Shown: positions 29,948-36,330 of the stretch, one piece after another
Layout of the letters: each line of letters begins with the position of its first letter
Numbering within the stretch: the stretch's first letter is position 1
Assembly: GCF_012033735.1 (NCBI RefSeq)
Contig: NZ_JAAVJD010000030.1
Location: forward strand, 1 to 36,330
From: Streptomyces lonarensis
GTDB taxonomy: Bacteria > Actinomycetota > Actinomycetes > Streptomycetales > Streptomycetaceae
DNA length: 36,330 bases
Direction of reading: 5' to 3'
Position numbers and translations under genes: made by a program
Notes under the pieces: model-generated
What the model was told of the DNA's origin: nothing
The model's database searches: none
Seen by the model: the letters and a program-made list of their open reading frames with translations, nothing else

Positions 29948-30000
29948 CCCGTGCTCCGCTCCGGTGTCGACGCTGCCACCGGTGCGTGCGCTGTGGGGGG

Positions 30001-31023
30001 TCAGCGGACGATCGTCTGGACTTCCTCGACGGTGATGTCCACGGTGGTGGCGACGCTGCCCTCGGGGAGGTCGCCTCCGTTGCCTGCGTGGTCGGTCCAG
30101 GTGACGTCCCAGGTCAGCGTTGCCTGTAGCTGGTGCGGGCCGGTGTTGTGCGTGGCGCGGTGGTACTGGACGCCGCAGGGCGGGTCCTCGCCCGACCGGC
30201 CCGGCGACCACGGCTGTCCGACGCTGCCGCCGGCCAGAGCACACCGGCCTGAGGCGGGGAACGTGCGCGCGTCGGAACCTGGCTGAAGGTGCAGCTCGGT
30301 GGGGGTCGCCGTCGTCTCTGCCCAGATGCCGTAGCCGTCCAGCTCGGCGCGCACGGTGACCGGTTCGAACTGCACCGAGTCGAGCCACACCCAGGTCGGC
30401 AGGTTGACCTTCTGTGTCCCCTCCGGATTCAGCGACACCTCGGTGTCCGGCACCCGCGTCTGCTCCCAGGCGAGTTCCGCGAGTCCGTCGGTCTGGATCG
30501 CCAGCTCCTCGACCGGCGGCGGGTCGGAGAAGTCCACCCAGAAGGTGCGCCGCTCGCACGAAAGACGTTCCGCCGGAGGATAGTCTTCGTTTCTCACCAC
30601 TCCCCAGAAGGCGCCCTCTCCCTGATGTTCCAGGTTGTAGTCCGGAAAACCGACCAGAAACTGATCGTGCGAGTCCCACAGGGAAGCGATGTCCTCGGGG
30701 ACATGTGGTGGGCTGGTGTACCGCTCCAGTGTGTCTTCCCAGTAGGACTCCATCTCCGCCGGTGTTCGCAAGGGTGCGTAGTAGCAGGCAGGAGGGCTCC
30801 AGTGTGGGGCTGTCAGTGCCCCCTCCGAGCTCTGTGCGGCTGGGGTAAAGGTGATGCGGGCCTCGCTGGGCCTTCCGGCGCCGGCCTGGATTCCGCCGCC
30901 GCCGTCGGAGCCTCCGCTTGTGTCCGCTTCTTCTTCCGCGCGTTCCCTGTCGGCGTGGGCTGGCGAGGCCAGGCTGATCAGCAGCAGCAAAGCAAGGCAA
31001 GCCCCGTGCGGCAGCCGCCTCAC
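30001..31023 (-). CDS. Secreted hypothetical protein, partner of lipoprotein D
   Basis: A 340-residue exported protein. RRLPHGACLALLLLISLASP then AHA is a Sec signal peptide without lipobox Cys. A Glu/Asp/Gly-rich stretch follows, then a conserved-looking region PACYYAPLRTPAEMESYWED, FLVGFPDYNLEHQGEGAFWG, LSCERRTFWVDFSDPPPVEE, and a beta-rich C-terminal half (LPTWVWLDSVQFEPVTVRAE; ATLTWDVTWTDHAGNGGDLP; TTVDITVEEVQTIVR) resembling an immunoglobulin-like domain. GTG 31023 overlaps the stop of lipoprotein D in GTGA; GTG 31029 is an alternative. The pair is therefore translated together and probably acts together outside the membrane. I do not recognise the family. Confidence 0.82.
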   Translation of the reverse strand: MRRLPHGACLALLLLISLASPAHADRERAEEEADTSGGSDGGGGIQAGAGRPSEARITFTPAAQSSEGALTAPHWSPPACYYAPLRTPAEMESYWEDTLERYTSPPHVPEDIASLWDSHDQFLVGFPDYNLEHQGEGAFWGVVRNEDYPPAERLSCERRTFWVDFSDPPPVEELAIQTDGLAELAWEQTRVPDTEVSLNPEGTQKVNLPTWVWLDSVQFEPVTVRAELDGYGIWAETTATPTELHLQPGSDARTFPASGRCALAGGSVGQPWSPGRSGEDPPCGVQYHRATHNTGPHQLQATLTWDVTWTDHAGNGGDLPEGSVATTVDITVEEVQTIVR

Positions 31024-31724
31024 CGGCACGCCCCGTCGGACGTGTCGGACTCGCGCTCAGTTGCCTGCCAGACGCCGGATTCGCTCAGCTCGAGACGAAA
31101 GGTGTTTCGGGTGGGGGGCGCATCCGGGTCAGGGCCGTCGATTCTCTCGCCCGAGGCGAAGTCGACAGTGCTGATTTCGCTGTAGTCCCGGCAGAAAGAG
31201 ACCACAGCGGCTCGATCGTTGATCACCTCGACCGACCGGTCGAAGTAACGCATCACGCCGTGAGACGTTTCGCCGTCCTCAATGAATCCTTCTACCAGGT
31301 CGAGATCCCACTGCAGTGATTCTCCTTTTGCGTAGAACCCGATCTGCGATTTCTCGAGATCGTGCGAGGTGACCACTGAGTAGACGGCGCGAAGGTGCTC
31401 TGCGTTGTCCCTGAGAATTGCCTGCTCCAGGTCGCTCTCAGGCTCAGGGCCGTCGAAGACGAGTTGCAGCGAGTCAGCCACCTCGATCTCCGGGCGGTCG
31501 GTGGCGTCTTCGCCCTCGGCGTCGGCGGCGTCGGCTTCCGCGTCGGTGCCGCTGTCGGGTGCGTCGTTCGCCGCGTCGTCGTCCTGGGTCTCGCCCCGGT
31601 CGGCCCCCGCGATCTCCTCCTCGGCGCCGTCACTTCCGCAAGCGGAGAGCAGCAAGGCGGCGGCTGCGACCGTGGCGAGTGCGGTGGTGGTGCGGCGGTG
31701 TGCGTGGCGAGGTCGGCAGTTCAC
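31020..31724 (-). CDS. Lipoprotein, paralog D of the array
   Basis: A 234-residue lipoprotein, GTG start 31724 (NCRPRHAHRRTTTALATVAA; lipobox LLLSACGS). The linker is very acidic (DAEADAADAEGEDATDRPEI). The domain has ADSLQLVFDGPEPESDLEQA, LRAVYSVVTSHDLEKSQIGF, VVSFCRDYSEISTVDFASGE, GVWQATERESDTSDGACR. It is the most diverged of the four but keeps the Cys in SFCRDYS and the C-terminal Cys. It is coupled to the intact secreted protein by GTGA. This pair probably represents the ancestral unit from which C/B/A were copied (inference). Confidence 0.85.
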   Translation of the reverse strand: MNCRPRHAHRRTTTALATVAAAALLLSACGSDGAEEEIAGADRGETQDDDAANDAPDSGTDAEADAADAEGEDATDRPEIEVADSLQLVFDGPEPESDLEQAILRDNAEHLRAVYSVVTSHDLEKSQIGFYAKGESLQWDLDLVEGFIEDGETSHGVMRYFDRSVEVINDRAAVVSFCRDYSEISTVDFASGERIDGPDPDAPPTRNTFRLELSESGVWQATERESDTSDGACR

Positions 31725-31743
31725 GCGGGTACCCCCAGGATCG

Positions 31744-31771
31744 GTTCGAACGCAACGGCTCCCCAACCGTA
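31744..31771 (-). promoter_or_regulatory. Shared upstream block of paralog D
   Basis: GTTCGAAC at 31744-31751 and minus-strand TACGGT at 31771-31766, 20 and 42 bases before the GTG. Conservation here, in the most diverged paralog, argues that these bases are functional. Confidence 0.5.
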
Positions 31772-31812
31772 TCGTTCGGTATCGACGCCGCTACAGAGTC
31801 ACCGGTTCCGGC

Positions 31813-32301
31813 TCATACGCGGGCGTCCTGCGCCAGCAGGGGGCCGAGTCGGGCGCAGCGGGCGGCGTAGACGCCGAGGTGTTCCTGGCGGAACGTCTCG
31901 GCGTTCCAGGTGTCGTCGCCGCGCAGTTCCTCGCCCCGCCACAGGTAGGACCAGCTCTCCTCGCCGGAGGCGAGGATGATGCGCCCGAGGTCGTACTCGT
32001 CGTCCTCGAAGGCGTCGATGACGAGCCACTCGCGAGCGGTGAGATCCGTGAGGACGTAGCCGTTCGCGGTGACCCCGGGGGCGAGGACGAGGCCCGGGTA
32101 GACGCGGCCTTCGAGCGGGGCGGCGCGCCAGCCGGGGGCCGAGGTGGCGGTGAGGTGGGGCAGTCGGCCGAGAAGGCCGATGAGCACGGACTCGAACTGG
32201 AGAGTGCCGTAGACGAAGAGGCTTCTCGGTCCTTCGGCCAGTCGTCCCTGCGCTATCTGCTGCGGGCCGGTCGAGTTGTCGGGAGGGAACGCGTCGGGCA
32301 C
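31813..32301 (-). CDS. Gamma-glutamylcyclotransferase/AIG2-like family protein
   Basis: About 162 residues with the AIG2/GGCT fold. RSLFVYGTLQFESVLIGLLG carries the family's 'l FvYGTL' motif for binding the gamma-glutamyl group; WRAAPLEGRVYPGLVLAPGV and the 'G.vy.l' element VTANGYVLTDLTAREW follow. The catalytic acid would be the Glu/Asp in VIDAFEDDEYDLGRI. The family releases 5-oxoproline from gamma-glutamyl amines or peptides, though many bacterial members are uncharacterised. GTG 32301 is preferred since GGAG lies 5 bases upstream; GTG 32313 is also in frame. It lies upstream of lipoprotein D on the same strand, with D's own promoter block between. Confidence 0.85.
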   Translation of the reverse strand: MPDAFPPDNSTGPQQIAQGRLAEGPRSLFVYGTLQFESVLIGLLGRLPHLTATSAPGWRAAPLEGRVYPGLVLAPGVTANGYVLTDLTAREWLVIDAFEDDEYDLGRIILASGEESWSYLWRGEELRGDDTWNAETFRQEHLGVYAARCARLGPLLAQDARV

Positions 32302-32846
32302 GGTGAACTCCACGGTGGGTTGTTCGGGGCCGGGCGGGATGGCGGTCTTACGGCTCGGTTACCCCGCCAACGGCGTCCGATTCGGGCGTTCCTCGGCTCA
32401 GTTGCGCGTCGCGTCTGCCGGAAGCCCCCGACGGAGACCGCGGAGGCGTGGCGCGCCGGGGGTGCCGGACCGCCGCGTGGGTGCGGGCCGGAGTGGCCGG
32501 AAGGAGATCGGTCACCGAGCTTTCCGCGTTCGGATCGCTACGCTCGGGCCTCGTCAGGCCGCCCGGGGGCTGCAGGTCTCTTGTGGCGGCGGGGGTGGGG
32601 ACGGGCGGGGGCCCGGTGGGGAGCGTCCATGCGTGAATCGACGCAGGCGTTGGCGCAGACGTCATCGCAGAGGATGAAGCGTGAGCCGATGTGCGGGGAG
32701 CGGCGGGGGCGGCGGGAGCGGCGGGGGCGGCGCCGAGGTGGCGGTGTCGGTATCGGCGGCGGGGGTGGGGCCGGGGAGGCAGCTCCCCACCTGCGGCCGG
32801 TGCGCGCGCGGGGTGTCGCCGAGGGGGTCCGGTGGGGGTGGGTCGC
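32302..32846. other. Intergenic region, G-rich, no secure gene
   Basis: This 545-bp gap contains no gene I trust. An ORF from ATG 32629 (RBS-like GGGGAG upstream) to 32859 encodes a 76-residue Arg/Gly-rich peptide and would overlap the next gene by 13 bases; confidence in it is about 0.2. The plus strand at 32695-32780 is a G-rich run of GGCGGG/AGCGGC repeats. Confidence 0.4.
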
Positions 32847-33110
32847 ATGGTTCTGCTGACGGTGGTGTTGGTGTCGCTGCTGGTGCGGTGCCTTCCGGGG
32901 GGTGTGTCGCGGCCGCGTGACTACCTCCGGCACGGCGCCGTCGTGAGCGGGGTCGTGGGGGTGGTGACGCACGCGCTCGCGGCGGTGATCGGCGGCGCGG
33001 GAAGTGGCGCGGTCGCGTGGGGCTGTGTCGCCGCGGGGTGTGTGGCGTTCGGTTACGCGGTCGCCCGCCCCTCGGTCCGCGCCTGGGCGGAGCACCGGGA
33101 CCCCGGGTAG
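32847..33110 (+). CDS. Small membrane protein (87 aa)
   Basis: An 87-residue protein from ATG 32847 with two or three hydrophobic segments: MVLLTVVLVSLLVRCLPGG, then VSGVVGVVTHALAAVIGGAG and VAWGCVAAGCVAFGYAVARP, separated by SRPRDYLRHGA. The basic loop and a charged C terminus (SVRAWAEHRDPG) suggest the termini lie in the cytoplasm. GGGGGTGGG is a possible ribosome-binding site. Two hairpins begin 15 bases after the stop, supporting a real transcript end. Function unknown. Confidence 0.5.
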   Translation: MVLLTVVLVSLLVRCLPGGVSRPRDYLRHGAVVSGVVGVVTHALAAVIGGAGSGAVAWGCVAAGCVAFGYAVARPSVRAWAEHRDPG

Positions 33111-33124
33111 CGCCGTTCTCGGCC

Positions 33125-33180
33125 GGCGCCCCAGCGCAGGGGTGCCGGGCCCGTCCCGCCCGTGGCGGTGGGGCGGGCCC
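33125..33180 (+). terminator. Two consecutive hairpins after the small membrane protein gene
   Basis: GGCGCCCC (33125-33132) pairs with GGGGTGCC (33139-33146) with one G-U pair, and GGGCCCGTCCC (33147-33157) pairs with GGGGCGGGCCC (33170-33180), also with one G-U pair. They lie 15-70 bases past the stop at 33110. Confidence 0.5.
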
Positions 33181-33368
33181 GCGCGCGTGCCCGGACACGC
33201 CGCCGCGATGACGAGAGCTGTCCGGGGTCGGGGTGCCCCGGCGCCTCGTACCGCCTGGTGGACCACTTGTGCCGCCAGCCGGTTCGATGGTCTGATGGGG
33301 GACGGCCGCACGCCGCACCGTGGCGTGCGGGCATCCGCGCACCCAGGACGAGGAGGGCGACCCCGCTC

Positions 33369-34127
33369 ATGGCCGAGGCAGACTCCGGCGGCGTCCGCAG
33401 CGTGCAACGCGCGATCGACCTGCTGGCACTGTTCGACACGGACCACCCCAGCCGTTCGGTCCGGGAACTGACGGATGCCACCGGGCTCCCCAAGACCACC
33501 GTGGTCCGGCTCGTCCACACCCTGGAGCAGACGGGGCTGCTGTGGGCGCGCGGCGACGGCCGCATCGTGCCCGGTACCGGCCTGCTGCGCTGGGGCGAGC
33601 TGGCCAACCGCACCTGGCGCCTTCCCGAGCAGGCGAAGCGGCTGCTCGCCGACCTGAGCGCCGCCAGCAGCGGCGAGACCGTCCACCTCTACGTACGGCA
33701 GCAGGCCGCCCGCGTCTGCATCGCCCGCCACGAGGGCACCCGCTCGCTGCGGCACGTCGTCCACGTGGGGGAGGAGATGCCGCTGTGGTCCGGCGCCGCC
33801 AGCCACGTGCTGCTCTCCGATGCCGACCGCGCCGACGTGGCCGCCGTCGCCGCCCGCGCGCCGCACGACGACTGGCCCGACGCGCTGTGGGAGAGGACTC
33901 GCCGTGCCGCGGCCGACGGCCACGCCGTCAGCCACGGTGAGCGCGAACCGGGCGTCTCCGGCGTCGCCGCGCCGGTGTTCACCGGCTCCGGCCGCATGAG
34001 CGCCGCCGTCGCCCTCGGCGGCCCCACCATCCGCTTCACCGAGGAGGCCGTGGCCGGCTTCCTGCCTCCGCTGCTGGACACCGCCCGCGCCCTGACCACG
34101 CTCGACTGCATCGGAGGAACCGCCTGA
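33369..34127 (+). CDS. IclR-family transcriptional regulator
   Basis: A 252-residue regulator. The N-terminal winged helix is GGVRSVQRAIDLLALFDTDH, RSVRELTDATGLPKTTVVRL, VHTLEQTGLLWARGDGRIVP. The C-terminal IclR effector domain includes LSAASSGETVHLYVRQQAAR, LRHVVHVGEEMPLWSGAASH and REPGVSGVAAPVFTGSGRMS, which normally binds a small carboxylate. Its TGA shares a base with the ATG of the CoA transferase gene (TGATG), so regulator and enzymes form one operon and it probably autoregulates it. ATG 33369 chosen at the domain start. Confidence 0.92.
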   Translation: MAEADSGGVRSVQRAIDLLALFDTDHPSRSVRELTDATGLPKTTVVRLVHTLEQTGLLWARGDGRIVPGTGLLRWGELANRTWRLPEQAKRLLADLSAASSGETVHLYVRQQAARVCIARHEGTRSLRHVVHVGEEMPLWSGAASHVLLSDADRADVAAVAARAPHDDWPDALWERTRRAAADGHAVSHGEREPGVSGVAAPVFTGSGRMSAAVALGGPTIRFTEEAVAGFLPPLLDTARALTTLDCIGGTA

Positions 34128-35332
34128 TGTCATCCGCCCTTCTCGGTGGGGTCCGCGTCCTCGACCTCACCAACGTGCTCGCCGGGCCGTTCGCCGGCTA
34201 CCAGCTCGCCCTCCAGGGCGCGGACGTCGTCAAGGTGGAGATCCCCGGCGCCGGCGACCTCGCCCGCCAGCTCGGCGCCGACCGCGGCCTCGCCGACGAC
34301 CTGCTCGGCGCGTCCTTCCTCGCCCAGAACGCGGGCAAGCGCTCCCTCACCCTCAACCTCAAGTCGCCCGCCGGCCGCGAGGTGCTGCTGCGCGCCGTCC
34401 GCGAGTCGGACGTGGTGCTGGAGAACTTCCGGCCCGGCGTGATGGACCGGCTCGGCGTCGGCTGGGAGACGCTGCGCGCGGAGAACCCCGGGCTCGTCTA
34501 CTGCGCCATATCGGGGTTCGGTCAGAGCGGGCCGATGCGCGACCGCCCCGCCTACGACCAGATCATCCAGGGGCTCAGCGGCATGATGAGCGTCACCGGC
34601 ACCCCGGACACCGCCCCGCTGCGCGCCGGTTACCCGGTCGCGGACACCCTCGGGGGGATGGCCGCCGCCTACGCGATCACCGCCGCGCTCGTCCGCCGCG
34701 GCCGCAGCGGCGAGGGCGCCTTCCTCGACGTCTCCATGCTGGAGTCGGCGCTCACCGCGATGGGGTGGGTGACCTCCAACTACCTGATCACCGGCCGCGA
34801 ACCGCGGCCGATGGGCAACGAGAACTTCACTGCGGCACCCTCCGGCACCTTCCGCACCGCTGACGGGCACCTCAACATCGCCGCCAACCGGCAGCAGCAG
34901 TTCGCCACCCTCTGCCGCCTCATCGGGCGGGAGGAGCTCGCCGCCGACGAGCGGTTCGCCCACCCCGCCGACCGCAAGGCGCGTCGTGAGGAACTGCGCG
35001 ACGAGATCGAGGCGGGCCTCGCCGCGCGCCCGGCGGTCGAGTGGGAGGAGGTGCTCTCCGATGCCGGTGTCCCCGCCGCCCGTGTGCTCTCCGTTCCCGA
35101 CGCGCTCGGCCTGGAGCACCTGGCCGCACGGGAGTTCGTCCAGGAGATCGCCTTCCCCGACGGGCGGGACCGTCCGCTCAGCGTGCTCGGCAGCCCACTC
35201 CAGGTGGACGCCGCCCCGGTCGCCGCCCCCGCACCGCCGCCGCTGCTCGGCGAGCACACCGATGTCTTCCTGACCGAACTGGGCTACGGCCCGGACGAGA
35301 TCGCCGAGCTGCGAGAGAGCGGTGCCGTATGA
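34127..35332 (+). CDS. Class III CoA transferase (CaiB/BaiF family)
   Basis: A 401-residue CoA transferase that moves CoA between carboxylates through enzyme-bound anhydrides. GVRVLDLTNVLAGPFAGYQL, ADVVKVEIPGAGDLARQLGA and NAGKRSLTLNLKSPAGREVL are the N-terminal signatures; the catalytic Asp is expected in the region RPAYDQIIQGLSGMMSVTGT (family 'yD...qa.sGl'). LENFRPGVMDRLGVGWETLR and NENFTAAPSGTFRTADGHLN are also characteristic. It lies between an IclR regulator and a citrate synthase-like gene with overlapping codons on both sides, implying one pathway for a dicarboxylate or branched acid. The acceptor acid is unknown. Confidence 0.93.
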   Translation: MSSALLGGVRVLDLTNVLAGPFAGYQLALQGADVVKVEIPGAGDLARQLGADRGLADDLLGASFLAQNAGKRSLTLNLKSPAGREVLLRAVRESDVVLENFRPGVMDRLGVGWETLRAENPGLVYCAISGFGQSGPMRDRPAYDQIIQGLSGMMSVTGTPDTAPLRAGYPVADTLGGMAAAYAITAALVRRGRSGEGAFLDVSMLESALTAMGWVTSNYLITGREPRPMGNENFTAAPSGTFRTADGHLNIAANRQQQFATLCRLIGREELAADERFAHPADRKARREELRDEIEAGLAARPAVEWEEVLSDAGVPAARVLSVPDALGLEHLAAREFVQEIAFPDGRDRPLSVLGSPLQVDAAPVAAPAPPPLLGEHTDVFLTELGYGPDEIAELRESGAV

Positions 35333-36255
35333 GTGGTCCCACCACGCCGTCCGCCGGTGGCCCGGACGCCGAACAGTCGGCCGCCGCACAGCCGCACGCC
35401 GAACTGCAGGCCGCGGAAAAGCCGTTGTCCGAACCGACCGTGCCCGAACGGCAGATCACCGACCACTGGTCCACCGCTGTCTCCCGCATCCGGCCCGGCG
35501 AGATCCTGCTGCGCGGCTACCCGGTGGAGCAGCTCATCGGCAGGGTCAGCTTCGCGGAGCAGATCTGGCTGATGGTCCGGGGCGAACTCCCCACGCCCGT
35601 GCAGGGCCGACTGCTGGAGGCGGCGCTGGTCGCCGCGGTGGACCACGGACCGCAGGCGCCGTCGATCGCCGCCGCGCGGATGGCCGCGACCTGCGGCGTC
35701 GGGCTCAACAGCGCCGTTGCCACCGGCGCTGGCCTGCTCGGGGACGTCCACGGCGGCGCCGGGCAGCAGTGCATGGAGGTGCTGGCCCGGGTCGTCGCGG
35801 GCGAGGACGCCCGCGAGATCGTCGCCGAGTACCGGCAACAGCGCGCCTACGTACCGGGGTTCGGTCACCGCTTCCACCCCCGCGACCCGCGCCGCGACCC
35901 GCTGCTCGCCCTCGTCCGGGAAGCGGTCGCGTCCGGCGAGGTGCCGGGTGACGCGCTACGCGCCGGCGAGGAACTGGAAGCCGCACTGGCGGAGGGCCGC
36001 ACCCGCCCGGTCCCCATGAACATCGACGGCGCGACCGCCATCATCTACGCCGAGTTGGGGTTCCCCGCCGAGCTGGGGCGCGGGCTGTTCGTGCTCTCCC
36101 GCAGCGTCGGCATCCTCTCCCACGCGTGGGAGGAGTCCGAGGGCGGCGCCCGCATCAAGGGCCCGCTGCCCCGGCCGCTGCTCGCCGGCTACCACGGCCC
36201 CGACCAGCGGGACCTGGGCCCGCGCGGCGAAGGCGAGGCGCCCGCCGCGGGGTAG
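35329..36255 (+). CDS. Citrate synthase-like / citryl-CoA lyase-type protein
   Basis: A 308-residue member of the citrate synthase superfamily, shorter than true citrate synthase (about 370-430). The catalytic triad positions are visible: LLGDVHGGAGQQCMEVL (first His), YVPGFGHRFHPRDPRRDPLL (second His in GxGHRxHP) and PVPMNIDGATAIIYAELGFP (Asp in the N-x-D segment). It begins after a ~35-residue Ala/Glu/Pro-rich tail with VPERQITDHWSTAVSRIRPG. Such proteins are usually annotated citryl-CoA lyase or citrate/methylcitrate synthase-like. With the CoA transferase it could activate an acid to its CoA ester and cleave or form a C-C bond (inference). ATG 35329 overlaps the preceding stop in ATGA. 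Confidence 0.88.
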   Translation: MSGPTTPSAGGPDAEQSAAAQPHAELQAAEKPLSEPTVPERQITDHWSTAVSRIRPGEILLRGYPVEQLIGRVSFAEQIWLMVRGELPTPVQGRLLEAALVAAVDHGPQAPSIAAARMAATCGVGLNSAVATGAGLLGDVHGGAGQQCMEVLARVVAGEDAREIVAEYRQQRAYVPGFGHRFHPRDPRRDPLLALVREAVASGEVPGDALRAGEELEAALAEGRTRPVPMNIDGATAIIYAELGFPAELGRGLFVLSRSVGILSHAWEESEGGARIKGPLPRPLLAGYHGPDQRDLGPRGEGEAPAAG

Positions 36256-36330
36256 CCGCCCGCGCCGCGTCCTCCCGCGCCGCATCCGTCCGCGCCCCGT
36301 CGCCCCGTCGCGCCGTACCCGCCGCGCCCC

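Larger units (their letters stand above)
29579..29990. repeat. ~410-bp duplicated segment (copy 2)
   Basis: Partner of 28383-28794 at an offset of 1196 bp. It covers the start of paralog C, its promoter block and the hairpin CCGGCG-CTT-CGCCGG (29933-29947), which here lies about 55 bases after the stop of the secreted protein gene and may be its terminator. Confidence 0.8.

Noticed and set aside
27752..31751. GTTCGAAC resembling a tRNA T-loop, possible tRNA or attachment site
   Set aside because: No acceptor, D or anticodon arms can be built around it, and the motif occurs at a fixed place before four paralogous genes, which fits a promoter-proximal element instead.
32538..35389. Long minus-strand open frames opposite the IclR and CoA transferase genes
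   Set aside because: Composition is low-complexity and no domain is visible, while the plus strand encodes full families with overlapping starts.
1..36330. Search for insertion sequences, integrase, tRNA-linked attachment site or conjugation genes
   Set aside because: No transposase or integrase motif, terminal inverted repeats with target duplications, or tRNA gene was seen, so a mobile element cannot be claimed despite the accessory look of 3.4-8.1 kb.

Overview
The window is chromosomal DNA of a high-GC actinomycete, most likely Streptomyces or a close relative. The evidence is very high third-position GC, frequent GTG starts, 4-bp ATGA/GTGA gene overlaps, a DtxR/DmdR-type iron box, several lipoproteins with LxAC lipoboxes, and typical Streptomyces families (MerR, MarR, IclR, XRE-TPR, FecCD transporters, TerD). 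No rRNA, tRNA, transposase or integrase is visible.

Layout. 1-3.3 kb: small housekeeping/accessory genes on the minus strand (MerR regulator, SAM methyltransferase, VOC protein, cupin). 3.4-3.85 kb: a short CRISPR array with type I-E-like repeats, an AT-rich leader on its left and a decayed last repeat on its right; no cas gene lies in the window. 3.9-8.1 kb: an accessory block with two XRE regulators carrying long helical C-terminal regions, a small protein with two copies of a ~40-residue motif, and, divergent from the second regulator, a chain of four small ORFs joined by 4-bp overlaps. 8.1-14.7 kb: a methyltransferase, then an iron-uptake locus in which a PPOX-type flavoprotein and a FecCD/FecCD/ATPase/lipoprotein siderophore transporter diverge from a perfect iron box. 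14.7-20 kb: a 14-bp tandem repeat, a small CxxH zinc-binding-like protein, a large coiled-coil/disordered protein, and an unusual exonuclease-BRCT-BRCT-TerD fusion.

20-26.9 kb: a methyltransferase; an OYE-type alkene reductase divergent from its probable MerR regulator; a secreted phospholipase C-like protein with a beta-trefoil region; a MarR regulator divergent from an isochorismatase-family hydrolase across two operator-like palindromes; and a GNAT/YjdI pair. 27-31.8 kb: a family expansion of four paralogous minus-strand lipoproteins. One is translationally coupled to an intact secreted protein and one to a frameshifted, internally deleted copy of it. All four share one upstream promoter block and show long, nearly identical DNA tracts that indicate recent duplication and gene conversion. 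31.8-36.3 kb: an AIG2-like gamma-glutamylcyclotransferase-family protein, a small membrane protein, and an IclR / class III CoA-transferase / citrate synthase-like operon with overlapping stop and start codons.

The least explained parts are the duplicated lipoprotein/secreted-protein array, the four-ORF overlapping chain beside the XRE regulator, the CRISPR array without cas genes, and the exonuclease-TerD fusion. Functions given are from motif recognition by eye; no database search was possible.
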